DNA from: Lingula anatina
Taxonomy: Eukaryota > Brachiopoda > Lingulata > Lingulida > Lingulidae
Length of the DNA stretch: 64,000 bases
Assembly: GCF_001039355.2 (NCBI RefSeq)
Contig: NW_019774469.1
Location: 151,597-215,596, forward strand
Direction: 5' to 3'
Shown here in pieces: positions 20,862 through 33,997 of this stretch (positions within the stretch are counted from its first letter, which is position 1; each line of letters begins with the position of its first letter). Made by a program: the position numbers and the translations under genes. The notes under the pieces were generated by a model. It made no database searches. It was given only the letters and a program-made list of their open reading frames with translations, and was not told the origin of the DNA.

Positions 20862-23439
20862 CAAGCTGGTTGTCGTGTTTACTGTCATCACACGGGGGAC
20901 CCAATCAAAGGTGATGAAAAGCCTGTTTACCTGGCACACAGTCACCGCTTCATGTGGTCCTGTTGAAGACTACACCTACCGGTGTAGTATTATTATTAAT
21001 GAAACAAAAGTATTGTGGCTGTTAATGATGTTCTTTCTCGACACCGACGCTTAAGCTCCTAATGTTTTCTTCACGACACCTGGTTAACTATGTGTATATT
21101 GTGCTGCAGCGTCTCCGTCTGTCACAGTAAATGAGCTGACCGTCACCTGGGTCACCATGACACACAATTAGTCGTTTACCCGCTGTTATCGTCACCGCGA
21201 TCACGAGAGGGAGGGAGGGCATTAAGATATAAATTATGCCGTAAGTGTGTGCTCACCTTTAATACTGTAAGTGTAATTCAGGGAAGATTTAGAGGGGATG
21301 TGTGTGGGGTGGGGGTAGGTGTCAACAGCCCTGTCTGAACTCTCTTTTGCAGAATACGAAGTAAGATACCGAAAAACATCAGAAAGACAAATGATCAAAG
21401 AACTGCTGTTTGTATAACAGTGTTTCTTTGCTCAGTCTTGTCTTTAATTATGTCCGATGTTCTCGTCTCTGGCTGTAAAGTATCTTTTGGGAAGTGAAAA
21501 TGAACTGATATACGGCTACAGGGTAGTTTGCTGTGCATCTTCAGCTATAGAGTCCACGGCATTCACTTTGATATGCAATAATAATTCATCCCTAACGACA
21601 ACTGAGTATTAGTACTAGTAACTTGGCTTAAAGAATTGTCTTCAGTGAGAAGTCTAACAATTGTAATTAGTTAATAGCATACTCATTTAAAATTACATTT
21701 ATATTTTTATTTTTATCCATCCAGGTGGATGAATACGTTACAATGAAAAAACTATGAAACAATAAACTACCGGGTATGTCATGTGATAATGGCAAAAGTA
21801 ATGAACAATGGAATACTTCGTACGTTGGAGCAGATGATGGTTATCATTTTAATTCTCTGACGAATAAAACATTTCACTATTCAGACGTGTTGATGTCCCT
21901 GGACACGAGCCATTGATCTCACCTGTGTGATCCAATTAAATATTTTGTGTTCGTGAAGACAGCTCACACTTATAAATCACTGAGTGTTCATACTCGTAAA
22001 TCAGTTCTTTATTTTGTCGAGGGAAGGATGTTGAAATCGGGCAATTCAACACGTGTGTGTGTGTGTGTGTGTGATGTGGCTGGACCGGACCTTCGTACTC
22101 TTAATCTTTAGTGTCTATGAAACCGTATTAAGGGGATACGTTTATTTCAAAATTTAAACTTTTTTTTGCCTTAAGGATGCTTTGATGCCGATATAAACAC
22201 AAAAGTAGAGGGTGAAGACAGGACAATTGACTGTGGACGACTGTGTGGTCAATCCAGTGATCGACAAGATTACCGCAGTTTTCGGCCTTACATGCTACGC
22301 AGGTGACCTGCCCATGTAGGACCTCGTACATATGTAACACTCTGTCTTGACATTCTCGGCCCGGGGTTATAGATATTCACATCCTGCAGTGTGTCCTTCG
22401 TCGCACTTTGAACCATATCAGTCGTAAAATAAGTCATTTGTCTCGTTTCAGAATAATACGTTTAACTGTTTTTATTCCATCTATGCAGTATAGTGTTAAA
22501 CACTTACTAGCGCCATTTATTAGTGTCGTCACATATCGTCACGGGAGTTTTAAACACAGGGAGTTTTGAGGTCTTACCCGCGTAGCATGAAGGTCGACAT
22601 TTGAGGCAATCTAGTCGGCACTTGATTGACTTTGAATCCTCTTTCATCTAGTCGAAACGGTTAAATGGGAACACCTTCCACCGGTTTAGAGAATACCTAA
22701 CCCTAACCATTATAACTATATGGAGGGCGGACTTTCTGTTACACCGACCCTCCGTTTCGTTACACTCACGGTACTTAGAATATCAGAGTCGCTGCTTTTA
22801 TACTGATTTTGTTACAAGCCAATATCCATTTTCCGACAATCACCATTGTGATATCGTCCTGATCCTTTCTGAAGAAGTTCTTGATCTTCTTGAAGGACAT
22901 ACATAATGCAGTGCGATAGAATAAGAGAACTTACAAAAAATGTCAACATATACCACTTGCATCACCAAAGTATGTTCTTTACATAATAATTGAGAAAATA
23001 TCTGTTGCACCCGTTTTTTGAGATCTTTTTAAATTACATTTCTACCGTTAAGAGTAGATTTCGACAAAGTTAACGAGCCAACAGGCTATAGAAGAATTGT
23101 TACTTCAATTCAAATCAACCCATTTGTCAAGCGAGGATATATAACTTTGCTTCAGCAGACTTCTGTCGGTGATAAAGGTGTTTTATTGTTCTTCTTCCTC
23201 TTCCTTCAATCTTCATCATGTATATCATTGATATAACCATGAATATGTCGTGTAATGGAGCGCCATCTATGGTTGTTGTGTGGTAAGCGCACCCCATCTA
23301 GACACAGGGTAATTAACTTATCCTTCCAAATCTGTATAATCACAAATTTGCAGTTTGAAATTACAACATATTTTAAGACAGTTTTTACAAAATTCTCTGT
23401 CAACGTCAGCCTGTATACGATTAACATTGATCGTGATGT

Positions 23440-23610
23440 TTGCGAAACTTTCCACAGTTCACACTAATGTTCAACGCCATTTTTGAGAAACGAAAAACTA
23501 TTACCAAACAAAAGAAATACATATAGGCCTACCAGAAGCAAATAATTGAATTGAAATGGAACCTGTTGTCGGTAACCACATGTCAATGCTAAATGTCGAC
23601 ATGCGTGTAT
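23440..23610 (+). repeat. Dispersed repeat, copy 1
   Basis: Shares GAGAAACGAAAAACTATTA, GAAATACATATA, GAAATGGAA.CTGTT and ACATGTCAATGCTAA, in the same order, with 27865-28020. Family unknown, non-coding. Confidence 0.7.
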
Positions 23611-24651
23611 TATCATCCTTCCACGTCTGTATCATTGCGGTAGCGAAGACATCAGAAATGCGTCAAGTTAATTGATGCCTGATCAATTTCCCCTTACGAT
23701 CCCCCCTCAACAAATGCAGAAAACGATTTTTACAGTAGGCATAATCAGATGTAGAAAGCAGACAGTGGGCAGAGGCTTTTTTACGAAACAAAATTTTGTT
23801 CTGGATCGGCATAAAGGAAAAGGATTTTAAGGACCTTCAAATTTGAGAGAGGAAACGTGTAAAAGGTAGGGGATGCATAATGCTCGTTTTTAACAGACTC
23901 AGAGATTTTTGCGTGATGTCAGCAAAAAGCAGTTCAGGGAAATTATTTACCTCCATAATGGCGACTGGCGTTCCTTAACCTGAAATGACAAGATTATTAT
24001 GAAAGATATTTTTACGATTTCATGAAATGAAAATTTAAGACCAGATTATTTTACAAAAATATTAATCAACTAGTTAAATTTCATGTCAGTGTTAAGCACA
24101 GCATTGTAAAGAGAAGAAATTACGCTTACGTTACTGCATATAAAATATTTCTGAATATTTTATGGTTGGTTTTATGACGCTGGTTTAATCAACGTCAAAC
24201 AAAATATATATTTGCGCAGTAAGAATTAAGTTTGCTTAGTTATTAATTAATCATTTAGCTATCGTCTGAGCTTGAATACGACTGTTTGTTGTATTAGAAA
24301 TTTTAGAGGACGCCACGCGTGCGAGGTGGTGGTGTTGGTGTATATCTCGGGCACCTGCTTGTTATTACACTCAGTAGCTTCTGAACGGCTTTTGGTTAAT
24401 GACGGGATAAAAGAAATGTCTACCCGCTCTAAATACAATACTCTGTGTGTCTCAAATCTGTGGGAAGGAACACCTCTCCCAGTCTTGGAGAGAGCACACA
24501 GGGAAGGGGTGGGAGGGGTGGGGGTGGGGGGTGGGGGGGGGTAGGAGTCAGTAGGGTAGTTATTTGTTTGAAGCTATTTTATGTGAATATTGTGAAGAAC
24601 AAAGGGGTCCGTGACTCAGCAGTCATATGGACAGAATAGTTATGTCAGCTT

Positions 24652-24654
<3 letters not shown>

Positions 24655-24691
<37 letters not shown>
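24655..24691. repeat. (CT)n microsatellite
   Basis: Pure CT run in intergenic sequence. Confidence 0.95.
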
Positions 24692-24694
<3 letters not shown>

Positions 24695-25235
24695 CGCTGA
24701 GTGATATAATCAGAAAAAAAAATAAATAAGCGTGTGCGCTATTTAAACTACACGTGTGATTGGTAGATGTTTACAGCAGTGGAAGAGACTGCTGATACTC
24801 GCTATCATGTTGCTGACGGTGGTAGGATAAGAGTATTTAAGATCCAATGGATTACTGCTGCACATTGCGATAATTTACCCGCAGCTGTGAAGTTCTCATC
24901 TTTGATACCAGAACACATACGTGTACTAATACATCTAGGCGTATCTGCTCTATAGATTTTGAGCATTACAATTGTTTAGCTTTGTAGAAGAATACATAGA
25001 CACTGCATATGTCTATATCTATGTCGTATCCAGCATAACAAGATGAAGTCCCTATAATTACAGCTGTGATGCAGGGCATGTGCTTCCCCCCTCCCCCGTC
25101 GCCATCATAAGGCCATGTGACTACTGATAGTAATACTTATCACACTGAGGAGTAAAACATCAGTAAGTTACTGTAACCACAGTGATGTTAACTTCTCTTA
25201 GGCAGGGTTACAGCTATATTTTCATAGCAACTAGT

Positions 25236-25480
25236 TCGGTATTCAGGATTATTTGAAGGGGGGTCTGGTTTTTAGGACAGGCCGAGGATGCAAAGACGAC
25301 CCTTAAGCCCCCCCCCCCCCCCCCCCCCCCCCCTTTGGCAGGTTGATCGGGTCCCGCTGATATTTTGCGGGCGAAATGTGATATTTCGTACGTTTTAAAA
25401 CTGTAATTCAACTAGTCAAAATTCTAATTTCCAGAGGGGACCATTGGTGTGATTTTTTTTCAGAAATCAAAGGTGAGGGG
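25236..25480. mobile_element. MITE-like element with long C tract, copy 1
   Basis: Starts CAGGATTATTTGAAGGGGGG and contains a C run (25310-25333). The part after it (GTAATTCAACTAGTCAAAAT, then GGGGACCATTGGTGTGATT) matches 29575-29842 in reverse. No coding capacity. Confidence 0.6.
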
Positions 25481-25659
25481 GTACTAACTATTGTTTACAC
25501 AGATTTCTTCAAACGCGTGGAGTGTCCCTAGGGCTCTATACAGAACTCTAGGGATTTTGTGGTCAATTTTTAAAATTTCGTTTCTTCGCAGAACACGTTT
25601 TTGGGGTGTGGTTTTCACTGAAATAAAACATGATTTTTTTATGTTCAAAGAGAGAAATT

Positions 25660-26234
25660 TGTAGTATATGTGCCCCTCTCGCCTCCGAAACGGAACTCAC
25701 CAGCTCTGTGAGAATTTCCTAGAAGTACGTAAGATTTCCAGGTGTGTTTCCCCTCTTTATCTGATATCTCCCTCCATCCTTCCGTACAACTAACCCACAC
25801 CAGTCGGCTTAATGTAAACAGCCTGTGATAAACTTATACTATTATGTAACTGGGAATTTCTGGCTTGTTTAACAGCATATTTATCTATGCGTTAACGAAA
25901 GTAAAATAAAATAAGGTTTTTATATACAGAACTCCACCGCGTCTCAGATGTAGTATATGTGCCCCTCTCGCCTCCGAAACGGAACTCACCAGCTCTGTGA
26001 GAGTTTCCTAGAAGTACGTAAGATTTCCAGGTGTGTTTCCTCTCTTCATCTGATATCTCCCTCCATCCTTCCGTACAACTTACCCACACCAGTCGGATTA
26101 ATGTAAACAGCCTGTGATAAAATTTTACTGTTGTGTTACTGGGAATTTCTGGCTTGTTTAACCATATATTTATCTATTCGTTAACGAAAGTAAAATAAGT
26201 TTTTATATACAGAACTCCACCGCGTCTCAGATGA
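25660..26234 (+). repeat. Local tandem duplication, two units of about 290 bp
   Basis: Both units begin GTAGTATATGTGCCCCTCTC (25661 and 25950) and run through CCAGCTCTGTGAGA, TAACGAAAGTAAAATAA and GAACTCCACCGCGTCTCAGA (25929, 26213), differing only at scattered bases. Non-coding. Confidence 0.9.
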
Positions 26235-26268
26235 CAATATGAGTGGCATTTTTTTGGCCCTAATACAT

Positions 26269-26269
<1 letters not shown>

Positions 26270-26312
<43 letters not shown>

Positions 26313-26313
26313 T
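26270..26313. repeat. (TTTC)n microsatellite
   Basis: Eleven or so TTTC units. Confidence 0.95.
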
Positions 26314-26319
26314 ATTTAT

Positions 26320-29300
26320 CATTAATTATTGGTTAAAGAGTCTTTACCTAGAGGACACGCGAAATGGCGGCTTTAAAGACGATAAGTAGTGATGTATAAG
26401 TAAACCTCGAGGACAAAGCAAATATTAATTGACTTAAACCACGTCTCTGATACAGAGGCAAGAATCGCCTGAGAGACGTACTGACGGTATTGAATAATCT
26501 GCCTTTATTTATCGTCTTTGTTTGGGACGTCTTTTAGCGCGTAGTACATAGACTGAACTGGGATAAAACAGCTGGTTCACTCCATCTAGTGGAAGGTGCT
26601 GGATAGCTTTTATGTGTATTATAAAATATTATCATATTGATAACGAATGTCTATTACTCACATCGACCGAAAGACTTGGTGCCTACTTCAAAAATCACGT
26701 GATAAATTCAGTCTATTTTTGTCCTGAGATAAACCGTGTTTCGTGGTACAACAAACTCAGAACAGAGGAGGAGGAGGAGCATAGCGGACAGCTTCACAGG
26801 ATCAACTAAGTCCATAATGTGTCCTAACTTTAAAAAAAATAAAAAAGCCAAAAATGAATTTTCTTCGGTAAAAAGGAATTTTCTCCTACTATTGCATTAT
26901 TGATCAACCCTCTGATGCACTTGAATTAGATGTTTTATTCCCAATTTCCATTTTTAATTTAATTTATATTTAAGTAATAAATGACCGTACAGTTATTCAA
27001 TAATAATAATGTCTATCATTATTTTGATAATTATAATAATCTATTGAGAAGAAAAAAGGCTGACCAATCTTTTCACATTTTTCTACGTCTATCTATTATG
27101 TTTATAGCTTTAGCGCATCAGACAGCAAATAATCAAAATTTTTACATCAACATGTTAATTTTACTTGTTGTTGCCACGATTCCAAACTACAGGGTTGCTA
27201 CTTAATATGGAATATTTTTTATCATTGTTATTTTTGAGTACTGATTAATTTTTTTTTTGGCTTGAGTCATTAAAAAAGTATGCCACTGAGTAATAAAAAC
27301 ATCCAGTCTTCTGTTGTGAGATATTTTGGTCAATGATATCAAATCTGACATAAGATGCTATTCAAAAGAAAGGAACACCCCCAGAAAACCACATCAACAG
27401 TTTAATGTCAGTATTAACTTTAAGCTAAGATATTAAAGTAAATGATAGCCTCCGGACAGTGATATGTTACACAGTCAAAGAACTCACTACAGTAAATCAT
27501 GAAAAGCCAGTAATTGCGGGTATGACCTCCNTTCCCAAATAGTTTTGCCGTGCGCTGCATGTACATAGATTTTTTATCTGCAATTTTTCTAGTTGATAAT
27601 AGAAAAGCAATTAACAGTCTTGATTGCACCGATTTTATTGGTGCTACCGTATGCAGGTCTAACATAGCCATAGAAAGAATAAGCTGTAAGGGATTGAGTA
27701 ACTGTTCCTCGGGTATTCTTACGGGAAAAAATAATATGTTTATACAGATCTACGTAAATAAAGATAGCGGTCCACGTGAAATGTGAATATCTTGGAGAGT
27801 TTTGATGACAATTTGACGTTTTACAAAAGCGTATGTTTATGTGGGCTTATATACGACAAACATATGTGTAACATTTCACAGTTCACTCTAATATTCAAAG
27901 ACATTATTGAGAAACGAAAAACTATTATCAAGCTAGAGAAATACATATACCATAAGAAATTAATTGGATCGAAATGGAATCTGTTTTCAGTAGCGACATG
28001 TCAATGCTAATGTTGACATAAATGTAACTGAGGCACGTGTCCATGTTGCCGCTTTGACAACACTGTTTATTTAGTGTCTCCGTGTGACTGGGGTGAAGGC
28101 AGAATTGTAAGTACTCAATACTCCATGAAATTTGACTTTGATCATATTTTCTATACATGTTTACATGCCCCCCCCCCCCCAGTGGGGAACTTTCACATAT
28201 ATTCAATACATGTTTTCCAGAGCCTTTACGTTGAGAATATGTTTTGCTGTTGATTTTTCTTCTTGATGCCCAGTGATCAGGGGAAGCATTTAATTTGTTA
28301 ACACCACATTAAATATTAACCAGGCAAGGATCGACCGCCATCGCAGTGGAATATAAAGCATGAAAGCGAGTTTTGAAGGGGTCTTTGTCCTCCCCCGGGC
28401 ACCGTCTCTATTGAGAACCACTCTTCCACGTCGTTCTCAGTACGTTTTCTTGATTTCCTTCGTGAGGCATACTCCTGTAAGCCGGCTATCACAATGTAGA
28501 TTTTCCCACTGTCTGCGTCTTTCCCATCCTTTCCATGTGTGCTACAGTATATTCAAAACAAGTTAATGGTTGTCTTTGTATTCTATTACTTATTTATTTA
28601 TTTATTTACTTGATCTGCACTTTCACATACAGTGTTTAAAAAACATATCCCACTTACATTTTGGTCTTACTGATGTTACAGCGGACATAATATCATATTA
28701 ATATATTTCATGTTACTCTCTAAGAATTAAAGGTTATGTTTTGCGTTATTTTCATCACTGACAGCCAGCTCTGGACAGGGAAAATGACAAAAGAAAGTCC
28801 GTGACAGAAGGTGGTATTATGAGCACAATTGCAAACGGAACTCGATCTGCTCCAGCCTTCAAATGACTCTAAAATAAAGACGCCTCCATGAGGGAACAGA
28901 CGCAGAATAGTCACAACTCATTTCTTTTCACGTCTCACGAACGACTAATTCCTCTGACATTAATAGCGAGCACCTAAAACGCTCGTTTTAGCCTGTAACA
29001 AACTACGGATAGGAGTTGCATTAAAAATGCTGAGTTTTAATTTCTCACAGGCAATGTCCGGCGGTTTGCAGGGTTATAGAATTCGACATGACTGCCCTTT
29101 TTATGACCATCCGATAAGTAGGAAATTAATGAATAAATTACTGCTAATAGGATGCCGGATGATAATTAGTTGGATGTCAGAAAATTAAGTTCTTTCAAAG
29201 GGACATCTATGCTCTAAATACCGTGATATCCGGGCGAGTTCGGAAATTACTGCAGGGATTAATGTCAGCCATATGATATCCAGGGCCTCTAAAATTGCTT

Positions 29301-29510
29301 TCAAAATTAAGCAATAATTTTGTGGCATACATTGATCTCTGTGGTCAGATATTAATTACTATCAACATCCAGCCGCCGTCTGCTTAATTACAAGTGAAGT
29401 ACAGTTAGTTAAACAAAATTTATTTGTTTAATTTGGTTAGTTCCGATTCGATAGTTTCGGTTCGCTTAGTTAATTAAAAAATAATGAAGTCAATAAATAA
29501 TTTAAAAAAT
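26320..29510. other. Intergenic region, no gene recognised
   Basis: AT-rich, no supported coding sequence. It contains an N at 27531, the second copy of the dispersed repeat (27865-28020), a C tract near 28170 and a (TTTA)n run near 28588-28606. Confidence 0.5.
27865..28020 (+). repeat. Dispersed repeat, copy 2
   Basis: Second copy of the segment at 23440-23610, in the same orientation. Confidence 0.7.
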
Positions 29511-29515
29511 ACTCA

Positions 29516-29567
<52 letters not shown>

Positions 29568-29568
29568 T
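29516..29568. repeat. (TAA)n microsatellite
   Basis: Pure TAA run immediately upstream of a MITE-like element. Confidence 0.95.
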
Positions 29569-29574
29569 ACATGC

Positions 29575-29842
29575 AGTGGGGGATTTACGGGGGCGCAGGG
29601 GGGTCCCCCCTTCGATTTCTGACAAAAAATCACACCAATGGTCCCCTCATGAAATTAGAAATTTGACTAGCTGAATCATGAATCATAGTTCTAAACCGTA
29701 CCTTCGTCCTCTAAAATACCAAAATTTGTGTGTGTTTGTGTGTGTGTGTGTGTGTCTGTGTGTGTGGGGGGGGGGGGGAGGGGGGTTGTCGGCTTCGCAT
29801 CCGCGAATCTCACCTTCAAATAATCCTGGATCCGCCCCTGTA
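29575..29842. mobile_element. MITE-like element with G tracts, copy 2
   Basis: Runs from GGGGGATTTACGGGGGCG to GATCCGCCCCTG. It contains CACACCAATGGTCCCC and TCATAGTTCTAAACCGTACC, which occur in the other copies (25236-25480; reversed at 34558-34765), and an internal (GT)n plus G tract at 29727-29783. No coding capacity. Confidence 0.65.
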
Positions 29843-29849
29843 AATGTAC

Positions 29850-31740
29850 CTGTCAACATAGTAAATTGCTAGAGATTGCATTCAAGCCAATTTTTTATCT
29901 CCGATATATTGCCGTCGTGTCGATTTCATCGGGGATGGCTCAGCTGATTGCACACCTCCGGTAGAGGTGACACTTACGTCGTTAGCAGAACTTTCTATGT
30001 TACTGGGATATTTACAAATATTGTCGAGATTTCTATGTTAAGTTCCACTTATTTCACCTCATAAAAATCCATTTTTTTATTTCACATTATAAAAATCCAT
30101 TTTTTTCTTTTTTCACATTATAAAAACCCAAATTTCTTGAATTAAAGAATGAAATTAATGCCCTTCAAATCGTAATGTAAACTGCTGGGTTCTTTTTTTA
30201 TAACCCATTGTCTATGGTGACAGAATGTCAGTAAGCACGGAATCTATAAGCCTAGTTATCAAGTCTCCTTCAAACTCATCTTGAAACTTGCTAATACACT
30301 AAATTTTACCTTTCGACCTTTTAGAACTTCTTTCACAACTCTTGACCGGCCGAAAGCTTCCCGCTTCGCAGAGCCATTTACAGGTAAGATCCCACAATGC
30401 AACGCGAATGCTTTGTTTTGTTCACACAGCCACCAAGCAGCAGCCAGGAAGTTCGTGAGAAGGTCCATTTTCTGGGCTGGGTCGTGTGGTGTTAACTGAG
30501 AAAGTCCACTTAGACTATACTTGGTTACATATATTAAAACATTATCCAACTTTCTGGTGTATTTCAGTAGACCTTTATAGTGACTGTATTAAATTATCAA
30601 TGTTACTAAGTAGATTATGTGTCTTTCCCTAAAAAAGACCGTGTTATTTACCAATGATATTACCTTTGTTTTTTTAGTTGTTCATTTCGAAATTAAATTT
30701 GTCCCTGCTATTTAGATCAGCAATTCATTACTTTAAAATTTGCACCAAACATTGTACCCTCTATATTATTATATGACGTATCAAAATCACGGTCGAAATC
30801 AATAAATACTAGAGTGTGTCAATAGGACTATATAAATGGCAGCAAAATACGGTGGTAGCTAGTATTCTTTAAACTTTATATTTTGTAAGAGAATGGGTTA
30901 AAGATCGATAAAATTTACTATACTACAAAGGTATTTTAACCAGCTTTTATTTTCAACACTAATTAGAGAGAAATCAAGACATCAAATTCCTCCTTTGTAT
31001 AAGGTGGGGTAATTGTCCTCAGGCGGCCCGGGGGGGGGGGGGGGGGGGGCAAGAGTTGAAGATAACGCGTACTACAAAGTTAATGGCAATCCAGACAACA
31101 TCAGACCCAGGTGCAAAACACGTTTTGATCGTAATGATAATCAACACCTAAACAATTTGTAGTCCAGATACCGTGGGTTGATAATCATCAAACGGTGATA
31201 ATATTTAACACGTTTTCGCGTCTGTAACTAACACCTTTGATCACGACGCTATTGAGATGGCGATTGTGAAGAAAGATAATTGTGGCGTAAGAGTGGCTGG
31301 TGAAAAAAGTTAAAATACCTGGGTGCACATGCTACTAGTACAGTACAGAGACAGAATGACAGAGAGTCGTTAGAAAGTCAAACTAGGATCCAACATAAGA
31401 TATTAGTACAGTGTACGCCGTAGGTTTGATAGAACTCTTGGGGAAGAACAGTGTAGCTTTGTCTGTACAATAAGAGTAAGTCTTCCTGTCGTATATGTAC
31501 ATGCACGAGAATTTCCATCCCATTTTTTTTGACATATCTTTTGTCAAACATCTAAGCGTTTTGCCTAACTTAATTTGAAGCTTGCAGTATGATACAGCAT
31601 GAATCTAGGCTTCAATCAATCTTTGGCCCATCACAGCGGCAATTATGACGAATTTCCAGTTGGTATTAAAAGGATAATAATTTACCCGTAAAATGCCATT
31701 CAATGTTCAGAGAGCGTGATTGTAATTTAGCATTTCATGT
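29850..31740. other. Intergenic region, no gene recognised
   Basis: Contains a near-tandem repeat of CACATTATAAAAATCCATTT around 30060-30125 and a G tract at 31029-31050. An open frame at 30549-30259 on the minus strand lacks splice or homology support. Confidence 0.45.
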
Positions 31741-33953
31741 TGTAGGACGTCCTTCCCCGCTTAGACAGTGCCAGTGACTGCTCCTCCTCCTCATTCAAGG
31801 CAAGCTGAAGAAAACTTTGAATATGGTAAGTAATATACTGGATATGCAGATTCAGAAGTTTATTGACAATCGCCCTACATCCGGGCATGATCAAATACAA
31901 ATACAAGAAGTAATCCGCAGAGTGATTACCATATACAGTTTGATATACATTATATAATGTCTAGACTAAAGCAGGGAAAGTACAAGTACTACTCAATAAA
32001 GATCAATATAGGGATAATAAAAAAAAAAAAAAAAACTGATTCAACTAGAATAGGCTACACTAAACCTTATATTAAACTAACTATTATTTAGGGGGATATG
32101 AAAACTGCATCGTCAGTTAATCTAGGTTTTATTCAGCATGCGGAATACGATAAAATATTTGGACGGCATGAATTATTGATCTTATAATTGCGGTCCTATT
32201 ATTACAGGCCTTCAAATTCATGGCAGACAAAACCGCGAAATTAGAACCAATTATGAAAGTTGTGACGACAAGGAATGTTTAGCTGCAGATTGAAAAAAAA
32301 AACGTTTTATTCGTTTAAGGTTACAGTAAATCTCGCTGATAATTTAAAGAAAGCTCATTAAAGAAAATATTCGGCAAAGAATTTAACTGCACATCATTTA
32401 AGTACAAGTAAGTCACGTAGAAGTCTTTTGGAATCGGCGATAATTTAGATAAAAAAATCACACTGGGGCATAATGTGCTTACTACTGACATGGAAACATA
32501 CGCAGCACTGTAATAAAATTTGAAAACATTTATATGGAAATAGAATATCCGTAACTTAGATTGAGAATTACTAATTAAAAATAATACGTAGATCCGTGTA
32601 CTGCTGCCCATTCACTCTAATGTGGCATACAGCTGACGGAGGTGGAGTTTTATTTCACACAAGAGGAAATACACTGCATGGATATATTTCATCTAGAAAT
32701 CACGACAGAGGTGGAAGATCCCACATTCTCCCGATGATTTTAATATACACTCTTATTTCAAACACTATGTTGAAATTAATATTTATATATATCACAAGGC
32801 ATGGTTTTTAGTTTAAAATGGTACTGGTAAAAAAAAAAAAAAAAAAAAAAAAATGGCGGATGTAAGCAGAGCGTACAGCGGCGCCTGTCACATGACATAA
32901 GCCGTGTATTCATCATGTACATGTAGGTTTCAGACTCGACATATTATTGGTCAGAAAGTTCCAGAAAATTCGTCAACTTCGATTTTTTTCGATTGTAGAA
33001 ACCCCAGCATACATTGTGTAGGACCCTTCTCGGCCTGTGGAGAAAATGATTAGTGAAGTTTGGTTGTCTGTTTTATGTTCAACATTAGGAGAGGCCCGGT
33101 ATTTACGTCACAGTATCAAATTATACCAGCACTGTACCGCACTGGTGACGTCACTAGTACCAGCCGTAACTCCAGCCCAGCTATCTGATCAAGGGAAAAC
33201 ATGGCATTTTCTTGTTTTTTCTTTGTATACAAAAGATAAGCGACTACTTCTGTTTGCTTTGTTCTTTTATTTGACAAATTAAAAAAAAATTAGTCATGGG
33301 ATATTGCTGCCGCCTTAATTTAATAAATGTAATTCAAGAGAAAGTACTGTCGAAAAATTCAGACGACCGCGCCCGAGTCATCTATCAGTTTCTTAAGCCG
33401 CGAGTGTTCGTCCGGTGAGCAGGTAAGTGTACTTAAAAGGAAGAAATAGCGGTGTATCACTGGTCAGTCCTGCGTTCATTTCTCCTGAGGTGTGGTCAGA
33501 CAGCAACGCTGTCCAGATGTGGCGTGATAATGACCCCAAAGTGTCCAATAACCTCTGGTTTGTCTTCAGTGTCATACCATATGGACGCGACAGGACACCT
33601 TAATGCTATTGTAACACAATAACCCTGGTAACTTGAGCAACTGTGAGCTCCTCTGGGTGGCTGGAGTTACGTGGATCTGTTTTCTTTTGTCCTGTCTTTT
33701 ATCTCATTAGAAGAAACCTTTTTGTCTTCTGTAATTGTATTCTTCTCCGAGACGCACCTGGGGCCGTTGTTCACAAAGGAAGGTCATTTCTGTAATTGTG
33801 ATGCCTACGTGAAGTTCTTTTATTTGCCAGGGGTCCTTTATCTAAAGCTAGTAAGAGGTTTTTCAATAGCTTCTGTCCTTTTAAGCTGTTTCTCGTTTTA
33901 ACACTAAACTTGAGTTTTTATTGTCTGTTTAAAACAGTTTTTTTGGATTACTG

Positions 33954-33956
<3 letters not shown>

Positions 33957-33995
<39 letters not shown>
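33957..33995. repeat. (GT)n microsatellite
   Basis: Pure GT run. Confidence 0.95.

Positions 33996-33997
<2 letters not shown>

Larger units (their letters stand above)
13150..21625. repeat. Segmental duplication, copy B (vWA + galaxin-like pair)
   Basis: Second copy of 4390-11855 in the same orientation. It is longer because of inserts found only here: an L1/Tx1-like LINE remnant (about 14470-14990), a CR1/L2-like LINE (about 15845-17092), about 490 unidentified bases at 18757-19246 and a MITE at about 19430-19642. Homology ends near 21625. Confidence 0.9.
21626..25200. other. Intergenic region, no gene recognised
   Basis: No open frame with splice or homology support. It holds a (GT)n run (22053-22073), a (CT)n run (24655-24691), a G-rich tract near 24500-24541, a short segment at 22680-22765 repeated near 18365-18422 (TATATGGAGG..., TTTCGTTACAC), and the first copy of a dispersed repeat (23440-23610). 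Confidence 0.5.

Noticed and set aside
24272-24955. Open frames of 60-90 codons
   Set aside because: Composition and low-complexity G runs suggest chance frames; no domain found.
29930-29990. Possible tRNA-derived SINE (GGATGGCTCAGCTGATTGCA)
   Set aside because: An A-box-like stretch is present but no B box (GGTTCGANNCC) follows.
30259-30549. 96-codon open frame on the minus strand
   Set aside because: No recognisable domain, no splice sites in phase and no neighbouring exons.
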